Positions 8,821 to 17,696 of a stretch of DNA of 64,000 bases are shown here, piece after piece. Each line of letters begins with the position of its first letter. The stretch's first letter is position 1. Source of the DNA: Sporosarcina psychrophila (GTDB lineage Bacteria > Bacillota > Bacilli > Bacillales_A > Planococcaceae); NCBI RefSeq assembly GCF_001590685.1, contig NZ_CP014616.1:3905001-3969000 (forward strand). Direction: 5' to 3'. The notes below the pieces were generated by a model, which was given only the letters and a program-made list of their open reading frames with translations, was not told the origin of the DNA and ran no database searches. Both the position numbers and the translations under genes were made by a program.

Positions 8821-9476
8821 TTCGACATTCTCCCCTTCTAGGTGGTTTTATCAATTTAAGTCATAAATTACTATTCATCTAACATGTCCGACTTCTTGCT
8901 ACGGGTTCAATAACAGTCTATCATTTTCAACTCCCACTCATCTTTTATCAAGATAGGGCAGTAACTCATTTCCCAATAGGTGAGCCTCTTCAGCTATCGC
9001 AATTAAAAATAGATCATCAAAGCTCTTCTTCTCTATTATGCCCAAGAAGCATCTTAACTTCAATTCTAAATTTCCGTGGATGATTAAACAGTGGAAGATA
9101 TATTATATGAAGGAATTTCCTTCAGTAACACTTTGTTATCGTAATGCAACTACCCCACTTACACAACATAAGTAATCCGTAACGAATTACTGTTATTTTA
9201 ACCACTGCAAATGAACTATGATTTAATCATCTTGGAATACAATGTATCGTGCACGGTTTAGTGGCCCCGTTATAGCTGAATGAATAAATTATTAGTCAAA
9301 CGTGCACTTAAAAGTCTGTCCACTTGTTGTATAGGAGAGGATTTTCACTCGCAGAATATGTGCAGTAATTCGGTATAAAAGTAGCTGGTGAGAAGAAACT
9401 TCGGGAGCGGATACTTATGAATTTGAAGTGCGAATTAGGGTAACAACAACCAAGCCTAACCAGACACTATAGTAAA
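8821..9476. other. Intergenic region without a recognised feature
   Basis: About 650 nt upstream of pgi. AT-rich, with no frame bearing a ribosome site and no repeat units. It presumably contains the pgi promoter, but I could not single out a convincing -35/-10 pair. Confidence 0.4.
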
Positions 9477-9510
9477 AAACAGCTCCTATCCATCTGGACT
9501 GAAGCTGTTT
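9477..9510 (-). terminator. Terminator of the Excalibur protein gene
   Basis: AAACAGCT (9477-9484) and AGCTGTTT (9503-9510) pair across an 18-nt loop. The minus-strand transcript then reads into a U-rich stretch. Confidence 0.65.
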
Positions 9511-9524
9511 CGTTACTTTTATAG

Positions 9525-9794
9525 TTACTTTTCACACGCGATTAAATCTTTATCGCGGTCGCTTTTTTTGTTCGCATCATAGATTGCCTGAGATACAAAT
9601 GGCTTGTACTTCGTTTCCCCACCTACATTTTTAATAGATGCAGATCTTGCTACGCCGCCTTTATACACTTTGTTTAACTCTGTGCAATTTTTATATGTCA
9701 CGACTTTCGTGCTAGCCGCCTCAACATTCACCGAACTGAATGAGAAGCCTATTGCAATAGTAAATGCCAGCAAGACAGTAAATACTTTCTTCAT
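9525..9794 (-). CDS. Secreted Excalibur calcium-binding domain protein
   Basis: An 89-residue secreted protein. Residues 1-27 are a classic signal peptide with cleavage after VEA. The mature part starts with the YKNCTELNKVYKGGVAR motif and ends in SDRDKDLIACEK, the two cysteines and Asp-rich loop that define the Excalibur domain (an extracellular calcium-binding fold). Many Excalibur domains are attached to nucleases; here it stands alone, as in several Bacillus proteins. AAAAGGAGG precedes the ATG. Role unknown. Confidence 0.88.
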   Translation of the reverse strand: MKKVFTVLLAFTIAIGFSFSSVNVEAASTKVVTYKNCTELNKVYKGGVARSASIKNVGGETKYKPFVSQAIYDANKKSDRDKDLIACEK

Positions 9795-9851
9795 AACAAA
9801 AACCTCCTTTTCAATTAACCCTCTTGGGTATGAACCTGTTTATAGGCATGA

Positions 9852-9900
9852 AAAAACGCCTTCCTTTATCCCAATCATTCATAGCGATCAGGCTGAAGGC
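9852..9900 (-). terminator. Terminator-like hairpin upstream of the Excalibur gene
   Basis: On the minus strand GCCTTC and GAAGGC flank a long loop and are followed by a run of six U. It would stop transcripts arriving through array A2 from the carboxypeptidase side before they enter the Excalibur gene. Confidence 0.55.
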
Positions 9901-9973
9901 ATCCCTCTTGAACTATATAATTACCTTAACAGACTTTGAGTTTATTGAATACCCTGAAAAAACTGGTTGGGGC

Positions 9974-10445
9974 TGATATATGATCGGGTCGCTTGGGATA
10001 TGATCGGTTGCGTCATGATATGATCGGTTAGCGCGGGATTTGATCGACTGCGTCATGATATGATCGGTTAGCGCGGGATTTGATCGACTGCGTCATGATA
10101 TGATCGGGTCGCGTGGGATTTGATCGGCTACGTCGAGATATGATCGGCTACGTCGAGATATGATCGGTTAGCGCGGGATTTGATCGGCTGTGTCGAGATA
10201 TGATCGGGTCGCGTAGGATATGATCGGCTGCGTGGAGATATGATCGGGCCACACGGGATATGATCGGCTGCGCGGAGATATGATTGCGCCACGCGGGATA
10301 TGATCGGCTGCGCGGAGATATGATTGCGCCACGCGGGATATGATCGGTTCGCGCGGAGATATGATTGGGTCACGCGGAATATGATCGGTTCGCGCGGAGA
10401 TATGATTGGTCTGCACGCGGATATGATCGGCTCCAGCTAGTATAT
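9974..10445. repeat. Tandem array A2, exact 20-bp units (GATATGATCGG family)
   Basis: About 23 units with a nearly strict 20-bp period. A typical unit is GATATGATCGGTTAGCGCGG, alternating in the first part with GATTTGATCGACTGCGTCAT. The GATATGATCGG core is the most conserved part. On the minus strand two long frames run through it, but they only reflect the repeat (SYLR, DHIS, PIIS cycling over 60 nt) and are not genes. The right end is 63 bp from the stem beyond the carboxypeptidase gene. Confidence 0.93.
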
Positions 10446-10507
10446 GAATGACCTGCCTATGAAAATGACAAATCCTAGAGATTTCAATTTAGCAGAAGCA
10501 AATAGAC

Positions 10508-10530
10508 CCAGTCATTGTATTAATGACTGG
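10508..10530 (-). terminator. Terminator-like hairpin after the M14 gene
   Basis: CCAGTCATT and AATGACTGG form a perfect 9-bp stem with a 5-nt loop, 84 nt beyond the stop codon. The tail on the minus strand is only moderately U-rich. Confidence 0.5.
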
Positions 10531-10613
10531 ATCCCCTTAATACATTGAAACTTTCTATTTTACTTCGAATTTAACTTGGCGGTAACCGCTATTTATTGTT
10601 TCGCATCAACTAC

Positions 10614-13352
10614 TCACTCTAGCGTTGTATCTTCACTTGCCGAAGCATAGATGCTATTCGCAAGCATGCGGTAATAGTATTTCGTGTGGGCTCTAAATGC
10701 TAAGTCGTTCGCAAATAGCGTCACTGTTGAATCTTCCAACTGCTGCGTAAAGGCGAATGTTTGCCCCTGCACTCCTTCATGTCCAGGCCACCATCCCGAA
10801 ACGAAGAAATCATCCGTATTTTTGACTGTTGCCAATACTTCAGCATCCACAGGCACTTCAGTTATCCATGAACCCCTCGTTGTATATAGAAGCTCATCTG
10901 CCTTATAACCAGAAGTTAATTGGTGATTGACATTTACTGTCGCTTTCACAAGTCCTTCATGTCCACCTTGAGTCGTTACATAATCGAATCCTTCAAGTAA
11001 CTTTGTATCTTTAACGGCTTTTAGTACACTGTTACCAATACCTACGAACGTTTTACCTGATAAATCTTTAGGCAAAGTACTATCAGAGATAATGACTTCT
11101 GCATTTTTCTCATCAACTAGCTTAAAGCCTAGCTCTTTCAACGAAAATGCCAATTGACTAGAACCACTTCCTGCTACCTTTGGCTCCGAAATCCACTTTA
11201 TTTCAAACGCATTGTATGCTGGTAAAGGATTCGCTTCAAAGGTATAATCCTCGACGTAGGAGAGTAAATCACTTGTATTAACTACGAAATCGCCTTTACG
11301 GAATCCGAATTTTTCCTCTTGCACCAAGCCGACTTGTTTTCCTTCTGCAAGGAGTTTGTTCACAAGTTTGATTGTGTCATTATTAGTGTTTTTTAGTACT
11401 TGTCTAGTAGCCGTTTTCTTAACTTCGCTTGCTGGAACTTCTATTGCACTAACCTTTGTTGTATGTCCTTCGAATCCTTCTTCATCTCCAAAACGTACTT
11501 CAACGACGTCAAAACCTCTAAGCGCTGGGAAATTAACAACAACGGGATCGTACATTGCTTCCCAATCAGAAACGTCATCGCCTTTATAAAGCATCGCATT
11601 CGCCAAGCCGCGCTTTGCTTGTTTCATTGGAACAACATAAGTTCCTTTCGGATAAGTAGTTGCTTCAATCATAATGTCTTTAGTCGTTTGTTCAACTGTT
11701 AAACCGTTGCGGATTAAATACGTTACCATATTATAAACTTCTAGCACATTCTTCTGATTTCTTGCATCAGCCGGTAATACATAGTAATCCGGGAAGAAGT
11801 TTTCATTATTCCCGCGAACCCGACCGATTGACTCTCCAGCTGCATTCGTTAACAATGGATCAACGAGACGATTGTCTTGTCCTTTAATTCCACGACTAAA
11901 GATTTCAAGCTGGTTTAAATATAACTCGTCTTTATTCTCAAGGACATAGTTTGTCGCTCCAAAGCCAGTACCTACCATAGCGCGTAAAGAGTCCTGACTT
12001 AAAGTTGGCACCTCGACAGTATGTCCAAGAGTTCCATGAAGCATTGAAAAGATAGGTGTATAGGAAGGACCCATGTCATCCCATCCATCTTTATAGCCTT
12101 CTGAAGCTAGGAAATAAGAAGTTAAATTAGAATTACCAATTCCCGCTTTCCCCATTTCATGTGCCTGTTCAGTCATGCTTTTAATAAGTAAATCATATTC
12201 AAAGTTCGGGTTATGCGGCGGTGTAGCCGGTTCAATTAAGAATCCATTTACATAGCCATGCCCTTCTACCATTGTAAGCGGAGTCCACTTCGCAATTTCC
12301 TGATTCAATTGAATCGTTTCGACCTGTGTTTGGTAAGCATTGTCACGGTTCAAATCAAATCCAAGTGCATTAGCGCGTGTATTCAGGACACGTCCGTCCG
12401 GGTTATGTGAAAAGTTAAAGATAAAAATAATATTGTCTAATACTTTGTCCATATCCAAAATGACTTCTTCAGAATCACCATTTTTATCCGTTGATGTGAA
12501 TTTAACTTGTGATTCCATCGCGAATTTCTTTAGCAGCTCTGTTTGGAAGTCGATTCCTTCCACTTCATCTGGATGGATATTATTGAACCAGACTGGAACT
12601 TGATAATCACCCATCGTGCCGTCTTTAATCTTCTTCATTAGCTCTTCCGGATTTTCAAGCGCAGTCGGTAGTGTTTGATTGAGATACTTATCCACTGCTT
12701 CTTTATCTTTTGCAAGTACTACAAGGTGAAAGTCGCGGCCCTCGACAGATTTACCTGGGCTTTGATACTCTAAATAGCGATCGTTTAATTTATTTGACTC
12801 GGCAAAAATACTATCAATAGATGGCTTAATAGCTTCCCAGTCGAGATATTGGTCATAGACATTTAACTTTACAGTCGTTGATGCATTTAAATCATTTGCG
12901 GCATCAACCAAAGCAAGTTCATAGTCTCCAATTAGCTCTTTGTAGATGACACGAATTGACCGTGTTGATAGATTGTCTGTATTAAAAGGTAGTCCAAACT
13001 CTAGTTCAGCGGCAATTTTAGTTGTTCCGCCGACATAGTGTGGTTCTTTTTTAACAATGATGAATGGATCCCCAGAATATGATTCCGCTTTCGCATCCCA
13101 CATCTTCCACTCCGATAGACTTTTCCCACCAAATTGAAATTCCAGTTTGGTTAGGTCTACTTTCTTTCCAAAATCAACTTCCAACTCTACATCGCGAATC
13201 TCCGTAAGTGAGAATAGGGATTGGCTAACCTCTAGTTGGGTCGCTTGGCTAACTTGGAAAGTATCAACTGTTTGGGCAGCTAACGTTGATGCTGGCAATG
13301 CCATCGTAATTGCCATATAGATGGATAAAAATGCTACTAAAAACCGTTTCAC
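10614..13352 (-). CDS. Secreted M14-family zinc carboxypeptidase
   Basis: A 912-residue extracellular metallopeptidase. Residues 1-26 are a signal peptide (cut near LAA). The M14 catalytic region is recognisable by the zinc ligands His260 and Glu263 in NNIHPDEVEG, by SHNPDGR (315-321) and GFDLNRD (331-337), and by the third ligand His365 in EGHGY. The probable catalytic Glu is in GHTVEVPT. The N-terminal 170 residues look like a beta-rich accessory domain, and about 400 residues follow the peptidase. No sortase motif or SLH domain is seen, so it is probably released. AGGGGGAG precedes the ATG. It probably trims extracellular peptides; specificity unknown. Confidence 0.88.
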   Translation of the reverse strand: MKRFLVAFLSIYMAITMALPASTLAAQTVDTFQVSQATQLEVSQSLFSLTEIRDVELEVDFGKKVDLTKLEFQFGGKSLSEWKMWDAKAESYSGDPFIIVKKEPHYVGGTTKIAAELEFGLPFNTDNLSTRSIRVIYKELIGDYELALVDAANDLNASTTVKLNVYDQYLDWEAIKPSIDSIFAESNKLNDRYLEYQSPGKSVEGRDFHLVVLAKDKEAVDKYLNQTLPTALENPEELMKKIKDGTMGDYQVPVWFNNIHPDEVEGIDFQTELLKKFAMESQVKFTSTDKNGDSEEVILDMDKVLDNIIFIFNFSHNPDGRVLNTRANALGFDLNRDNAYQTQVETIQLNQEIAKWTPLTMVEGHGYVNGFLIEPATPPHNPNFEYDLLIKSMTEQAHEMGKAGIGNSNLTSYFLASEGYKDGWDDMGPSYTPIFSMLHGTLGHTVEVPTLSQDSLRAMVGTGFGATNYVLENKDELYLNQLEIFSRGIKGQDNRLVDPLLTNAAGESIGRVRGNNENFFPDYYVLPADARNQKNVLEVYNMVTYLIRNGLTVEQTTKDIMIEATTYPKGTYVVPMKQAKRGLANAMLYKGDDVSDWEAMYDPVVVNFPALRGFDVVEVRFGDEEGFEGHTTKVSAIEVPASEVKKTATRQVLKNTNNDTIKLVNKLLAEGKQVGLVQEEKFGFRKGDFVVNTSDLLSYVEDYTFEANPLPAYNAFEIKWISEPKVAGSGSSQLAFSLKELGFKLVDEKNAEVIISDSTLPKDLSGKTFVGIGNSVLKAVKDTKLLEGFDYVTTQGGHEGLVKATVNVNHQLTSGYKADELLYTTRGSWITEVPVDAEVLATVKNTDDFFVSGWWPGHEGVQGQTFAFTQQLEDSTVTLFANDLAFRAHTKYYYRMLANSIYASASEDTTLE

Positions 13353-13377
13353 TACTTAACTCCCCCTTTTCATATTG

Positions 13378-13422
13378 TTTGTAGATTGTCAGACTACAGA
13401 TTTAATATAACAAATCTACAAA
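13378..13422 (-). promoter_or_regulatory. Inverted repeat over the M14 gene promoter region
   Basis: TTTGTAGATT (13378-13387) and AATCTACAAA (13413-13422) are perfect 10-bp inverted copies 25 bp apart, 26 nt upstream of the start codon. A TATATT hexamer lies between or at the edge of the arms on the minus strand, with CTGTCA 18 nt before it as a weak -35. Spacing suits a dimeric regulator binding over the promoter. Confidence 0.45.
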
Positions 13423-13561
13423 TTGTTTGACAGTGAATTTACTTCGAATTCTAAACTAATTTGAATAGTGCGCCTATTATTATAGTGAGATATTACTTTA
13501 ATATCGTGATTAGGTTTGAAGGTCCAAAGTTTGTCCGATATTCTACTGTTTATATAGCTCC

Positions 13562-13585
13562 TTGGAAGCAACTAAGTGCTTCCAA
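13562..13585. other. Perfect 9-bp hairpin
   Basis: TTGGAAGCA and TGCTTCCAA with a 6-nt loop, between the M14 promoter and array A3. There is no U-run on either side, so it is not a clear terminator. Confidence 0.4.
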
Positions 13586-13700
13586 ACTTTGAATGGATTT
13601 GCGCTAATTTCCGGCTTGCCTTCCTCGCACAACTATCGACAATTCTCAGTAGTAGGATTGTACGGGCGGCATTCGGTATCATCTATGGTTGGTCTGCAGT

Positions 13701-13983
13701 GGGATATGATCGGTTAGCACGGACATATGATCGGGACCCGTGGGATATGATTGGTTAGCGCGGACATATGATCGGTCTCCCCGGGATATGATCGGTTAGC
13801 ACGGACATATGATCGGGACCCGTGGGATATGATTGGTTAGCGCAGACATATGATCGGGCTGCGTGGGATATGATCGGTTAGCACGGCGATATGATTGGGT
13901 CGCGTGGGATATGATCGGTTAGCGCGGATACATGATTGGGCCACGCGGGATATGATCGGTTGGCGTGGAGGTATGATTGGTTT
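13701..13983. repeat. Tandem array A3, 20-21 bp units (GGATATGATCGG family)
   Basis: About 14 units alternating GGGATATGATCGGTTAGCAC (20 bp) and GGACATATGATCGGGACCCG (about 21 bp with the next base). It has the same core and orientation as A2. The right end is 11 bp from the aldo/keto reductase terminator stem. Confidence 0.9.
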
Positions 13984-13993
13984 AAACCAGAAA

Positions 13994-14025
13994 AACCTCC
14001 CGACCGATAATCCGGTCAGGAGGTT
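13994..14025 (-). terminator. Rho-independent terminator of the aldo/keto reductase gene
   Basis: AACCTCC-C-GACCG pairs with CGGTC-A-GGAGGTT. The minus-strand RNA then runs into U5. Confidence 0.85.
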
Positions 14026-14053
14026 GTTTTCGTTGTAATTGATAATGGTGTTG

Positions 14054-14980
14054 TTATGGAACGATATTTCCAGCTGCTTTATAAATGTCGTACCATTCTT
14101 TCCTTGTTAACGTAATATCTGTGCTCTTACATGCGTCTTTTAATCGCTGAGGATTCGTTGTTCCGAGTACGACTTGGATGTTAGCTGGATGGCGGCTAAT
14201 CCAGGCGGTTGCGATGGCCGTGTTTGTTACGTCATAGTTGGCAGCAATTTCGTCAATCACTTTATTCAACTCTAAAAAATTCTCTAAGTCGCCAAGGAAT
14301 GGACCAGCAAAGAACCCATTTTGAAATGGTGACCATGCTTGTAGCGTGATATCATGCAAACGACTGTATTCTAGTATACTGCTATCACGATTGATAGCTT
14401 GATCTATATTCATATTTAACGCAATTCCCGCGTCAATCATCGGTGTGTGTGCAATACTAAACTGAATTTGGTTGACTACTAATTTATGTGGTGTATATTT
14501 TTGCAACAATTCGATCTGTGCTGGGTTATGGTTCGACACCCCGAAATGTTTTACTTTTCCGCTGCTATGCAATTTCTCAAATGCCTCGGCAACTTCAGCA
14601 GGCTCCATTAATGGATCAGGACGATGAAGGAGTAGCAGGTCCAAGTAATCCGTGTTTAAACGCTTTAAAATACCGTCAACTGAGTCGAGGATATGTTCTT
14701 TGGAAAAATCAAAGTAGTTTTCTTGGCCTTTTATGCCACATTTACTTTGCAAAATCATTTTATCACGAATACTAGGGCTCATTTGAATCGCCTCGGCAAA
14801 TAATTCTTCGCACCGACCCTGACCATAAATATCTGCATGATCAAAGAAGTTAATCCCTTCATCAAGTGCAGTGCGGATTAACTGCTCTATTTCCGTTAAA
14901 GAAAGCTGTGTCAGACGCATATTCCCCATAATAATGTTGGATGCGTTGAGTTCGGTATGTTTAATTTGCGTATATTTCAT
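14054..14980 (-). CDS. Aldo/keto reductase (YdhF-like)
   Basis: A 308-residue NAD(P)H-dependent oxidoreductase of the aldo/keto reductase family. The catalytic tetrad is visible: Asp and Tyr in FFDHADIYGQG, Lys in LQSKCGIKG, and His in LLLLHRPDPL. C-terminal NADP-binding elements include TNPQRLKDACK. The overall shape and the GNMRLTQLS start resemble E. coli YdhF. A cytoplasmic monomeric enzyme of unknown physiological substrate, with its own terminator and no clear operon partner. Confidence 0.9.
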   Translation of the reverse strand: MKYTQIKHTELNASNIIMGNMRLTQLSLTEIEQLIRTALDEGINFFDHADIYGQGRCEELFAEAIQMSPSIRDKMILQSKCGIKGQENYFDFSKEHILDSVDGILKRLNTDYLDLLLLHRPDPLMEPAEVAEAFEKLHSSGKVKHFGVSNHNPAQIELLQKYTPHKLVVNQIQFSIAHTPMIDAGIALNMNIDQAINRDSSILEYSRLHDITLQAWSPFQNGFFAGPFLGDLENFLELNKVIDEIAANYDVTNTAIATAWISRHPANIQVVLGTTNPQRLKDACKSTDITLTRKEWYDIYKAAGNIVP

Positions 14981-15060
14981 GGAAAAAAGCCTCCCTTAAA
15001 TGTAGTCACACTATTTAGAATACCTCACAATCTAGGTAAAAGAACAATTTCATGCTTAGG

Positions 15061-15102
15061 TTGGAGGCTTACGGCGATTCGTTGGACACTTCAAGGGTTC
15101 TA
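15061..15102. repeat. Two-unit remnant of the TTGGACACT repeat family (B4)
   Basis: TTGG begins at 15061 and again at 15082, a 21-bp spacing, with the unit TTGGACACTTCAAGGGTTCT. This matches arrays B1-B3 elsewhere in the window. It abuts the decayed DUF5085 fragment. Confidence 0.6.
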
Positions 15103-15300
15103 CACTCATCTCCGTATAGGTCCGCCCCGCATAGTTTCTTTACTTATTCTTCATTCTATAAGCTACCTCTCTTATTAAAATTAAAGCTTTTAAAGCGGAA
15201 CTTGCAATACAAGATAACGAGCTGCTCCGGCAACACAAAAATCATCGTATAGAATAAAACAAAGCATATGACTGTTATGAAGGCATCCTCGATATCAGCC
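15096..15300 (-). pseudogene. Decayed DUF5085 and membrane-immunity 3' fragments
   Basis: Two gene tails are recognisable on the minus strand. At 15172-15300 a frame reads ADIEDAFITVICFVLFYTMI then FVLPEQLVILYCKFRFKSFN, nearly identical to the C-terminus of the truncated copy at 18725-19063 and close to the intact protein at 20061-20825. At about 15096-15130 the nucleotides match the 3' end of the DUF5085 gene at 19138 (encoding QTYTEMSVGV) with frame damage. Together they mark a third, mostly deleted copy of the immunity/DUF5085 pair. Confidence 0.75.
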
Positions 15301-15321
15301 AATAGGAATGCACTGGAAAAT

Positions 15322-15735
15322 TCAATCCCCTTGAGGTACTTGAATCGAATGTGTTTTTAAATATTCCTTTTTAAAGCCGGAATAGTTTGAGGTCCAAATG
15401 CTATGTACAAAATATAAAAAGGGCAGCGCGGCTACTGGCAATAGAAATAACAAGAACCAATATGGGCTTTCCGTGATTCCTAGGATTGTGCCGCCTATGA
15501 TACCAAACAGAATATAAATCATAGAAATAAAACAAAGACTTGCGTAGACAAGAAAAAAGCAGGTATTTATATAAACTAATACATACACTCTCATCTTTTT
15601 ACTTCTTCCTTGTACGAGTTGACTAAACTTCCAATTCGCCTTTATTTCCGAAGCAGATTGCTTCAATACTTCCCATACGTTCCTTATTATTTTCTTCACG
15701 TTTTCTAGACCTACCTCCCTACATACTTTAAACAT
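15322..15735 (-). CDS. Small two-helix membrane protein
   Basis: Up to 137 residues: a charged N-terminal stretch (IKANWKFSQLVQGRSKK), then two or three hydrophobic segments (VYVLVYINTCFFLVYASLCF and PYWFLLFLLPVAALPFLYFV), then a short polar tail. The ribosome-site-like GGGAGG lies inside the first codons, so the true start may be the GTG at 15699. Not a recognised family. It sits at the distal end of the T7SS accessory region next to lipoprotein and immunity-like genes, so a role in T7SS conflict is possible but unproven. Confidence 0.5.
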   Translation of the reverse strand: MFKVCREVGLENVKKIIRNVWEVLKQSASEIKANWKFSQLVQGRSKKMRVYVLVYINTCFFLVYASLCFISMIYILFGIIGGTILGITESPYWFLLFLLPVAALPFLYFVHSIWTSNYSGFKKEYLKTHSIQVPQGD

Positions 15736-15775
15736 AATAGGCGCTACAACTTCGTAAAAAGCTGTAGCATTTTAG

Positions 15776-16339
15776 TTATTTTTCCAATTCGAATTTAGCG
15801 TTTTCAATTTTCACAGTTTTGTTTTCTTCAGTCATCAATTGAAGTAGTTCTTTCCCCTCTGGTGTAACCGGAACAGTAAATGGAATCGCATGGTTTGGCT
15901 GAACAACTCCTGCAAATGATTCGGATAGGTCTACTTTTTCACTCTTGAATACATATTTTATAGTATCCTCCGTTTCAACGCCCAACGTGTATTCTAACGT
16001 AATATTTTTGATTCCCTTTTCCAATCGATTAATTCCTAAAAATAACATGACACTCTCGCCTGCACTCTTTTCTACAAAGTCAATTGCATGAATACTAAAG
16101 TCTTCCGCAACCCCAATATCGGGATTGGCTTCTACAAGTCCGGACAATTGTTGATACATCTCTTCTTCCAACGTGACGCCATTTTCCTCGTCCGCTTTCA
16201 ATACTTGCATCGAAAGTGCTTGTTGCTCTATCTCTTTTTTCACGTTTTCTTCCTCTCCCGTCTGCGGTTTTTGGTCATTGTCGCCATTACACCCCACTAA
16301 TAGTATTGCGGCGAATAAAATTCTAAGTAGCTTCTTCAT
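15776..16339 (-). CDS. Lipoprotein, paralogue of the one at 17827-18381
   Basis: A 187-residue lipoprotein with signal MKKLLRILFAAILLVGC, lipobox LLVGC, and an acidic linker (DQKPQTGEEENVKKE). The body shares many stretches with the protein at 17827-18381: QVLKADEENGVTLE against QLLKADEEAGVTIE, LFLGINRLEKGIKNI against LFLAINRLDEPMKNI, and QPNHAIPFTVPVTPE against QSNHAVPFSLSITPE. The start was chosen at 16339, where the signal begins. Family not named. Surface lipoproteins in T7SS islands are often immunity or accessory factors; here that is inference from context. Confidence 0.75.
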   Translation of the reverse strand: MKKLLRILFAAILLVGCNGDNDQKPQTGEEENVKKEIEQQALSMQVLKADEENGVTLEEEMYQQLSGLVEANPDIGVAEDFSIHAIDFVEKSAGESVMLFLGINRLEKGIKNITLEYTLGVETEDTIKYVFKSEKVDLSESFAGVVQPNHAIPFTVPVTPEGKELLQLMTEENKTVKIENAKFELEK

Positions 16340-16360
16340 TTCGAGACTCTCCAATCATGA

Positions 16361-16960
16361 TTAAAAATTACTATCGACTATGTATAAGTTTACTATAATG
16401 GAATGATTCAACTTTTTAGTTACGCTGTTCAAATTAGGACTTTCATTGAACGGCCCTAGTTTATCGGTATCCAAAACTACATCTTTTTCCACGCATGTAT
16501 TATTCATAGATGTCGGAATAAGAATCCTATCCTTCATTTGCACGTGTTGTTTTTCAACGCCAGTAAGTATACGTGGATAGATGACGCCATTCCATGTGTC
16601 GTTAGGAGCCCCGTGCATATAGAGCGTGTAATTATTCCCCAAAGTTTTAGAGCATTCAACTACATTCTCTGTACCAAAATAGAATACGTTTTTCTTTTTT
16701 CCATCCGTTATTATTTCCACAGTCAAATTCGTTCTGGACATAATCCAGAGCGCATTGGCGAACACTTCCTCTAACTTAACTTCACCGTCGACGAGGTTAA
16801 CAAGCCCACGAAGATGAAATTTCTTATACGTTTTCTCCCATTCCTTTTCTATTTCCTATTTTGTTAACGCTATAAATGGATTGGAAAAACCGATGATTGA
16901 CTTTGTATTCAGCGTTTGCAACATAACGAAAATATCATTTTCCGTAAACTCTGGAATCAT
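16361..16960 (-). pseudogene. Hypothetical gene interrupted by an in-frame TAG
   Basis: From the ATG at 16960 the frame reads MIPEFTENDIFVMLQTLNTK and on through NPFIALTK, then meets TAG (16856-16858, codon 35). It continues in the same frame as EIEKEWEKTYKKFHLRGLVN and runs without further stops to 16361, about 200 codons in all. The part after the stop is 134 codons if started at the GTG at 16765. Sequence on both sides looks equally coding, so this is a recent nonsense mutation, or less likely a sequencing error or readthrough. Family not recognised. Confidence 0.7.
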
Positions 16961-16964
16961 ATCT

Positions 16965-17528
16965 TCACTTCTTTCTATTACTTTTTTTAGATCCGTCTTG
17001 TCTTTCTTTCAGTGGTAAACTAAACTCCGGATAAACCTGCTTTACAAGATCCTTGTTTTTGACAATATAAAAGTAACGATGCAGATATACAGAAAAATAT
17101 GCTGTTATAATTGATAATAGTGAAATTAAAAAAATGAAAATCATCATTTTTGCGGACTCACTATAGACAAACGTTAATATAAGTTGGCCAATTACATAAC
17201 CTAATCCTGCGAATGATAACCATCTAACATTAATACTCTCCATCTGTTGCATTTTATGATATGTTCCTGTGTACAGCGCCTTTATATTCAACCAGTTCAT
17301 CGTTACCAGTAAGCCGATAAAGAGAAGAAATCCAATAATAAAAGGACCTTTCCCTTCTGCTCCTAAGTGAAGATACAATAACTTTTGTATTGCTAAAAAA
17401 TAGACATATGTATTAACAACCCCATATACACCAAAAAAGAGATAATAGGACTTCTCAAATTTGTATGGGGCGAATAAATAAAGCAATGCCCAAATTTGTA
17501 GGATTGCTACCGGCACAATTGCCGCCAT
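16965..17528 (-). CDS. Polytopic membrane protein, start uncertain
   Basis: From the first ATG (17528) it encodes 187 residues with five or so hydrophobic helices and a basic tail (KERQDGSKKSNRKK). That ATG has no ribosome site, and the same frame stays open upstream for 54 more codons, encoding KIGENRIDTITLSYLKFQ and a further membrane segment (FFLILLYVIGVIPILGV). It ends at ATAGGAG-AGT-ATC (ATC at 17688-17690). The natural start therefore appears to be a codon mutated from ATG to ATC, or a non-canonical one. It is not a recognised family and lies 5 nt from the next (broken) gene. Confidence 0.6.
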   Translation of the reverse strand: MAAIVPVAILQIWALLYLFAPYKFEKSYYLFFGVYGVVNTYVYFLAIQKLLYLHLGAEGKGPFIIGFLLFIGLLVTMNWLNIKALYTGTYHKMQQMESINVRWLSFAGLGYVIGQLILTFVYSESAKMMIFIFLISLLSIITAYFSVYLHRYFYIVKNKDLVKQVYPEFSLPLKERQDGSKKSNRKK

Positions 17529-17696
17529 AAAATAAATAAACGAAAATGGTACTCCTAAAATTGGAATTACACCAATTACATATAATAATATTAAGAAAAA
17601 ACAAATAATATTAGATCTGTTTTCCTTAGGCGTTTGGAATTTTAAATAAGATAATGTAATTGTATCGATTCTATTTTCCCCGATTTTGATACTCTC

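Noticed and set aside
8821-9476. Search for a riboswitch or T-box leader upstream of pgi
   Set aside because: No stem array with a terminator next to the start codon and no conserved leader motif recognised.
10128-10416. Two overlapping minus-strand frames of about 80 codons with repeating SYLR/DHIS/PIIS peptides
   Set aside because: They are translations of the 20-bp array A2. The 60-nt peptide period simply equals three repeat units, and no ribosome site is present.
13576-13758. Plus-strand frame of 60 codons
   Set aside because: It starts in a hairpin and ends inside array A3, with no ribosome site.
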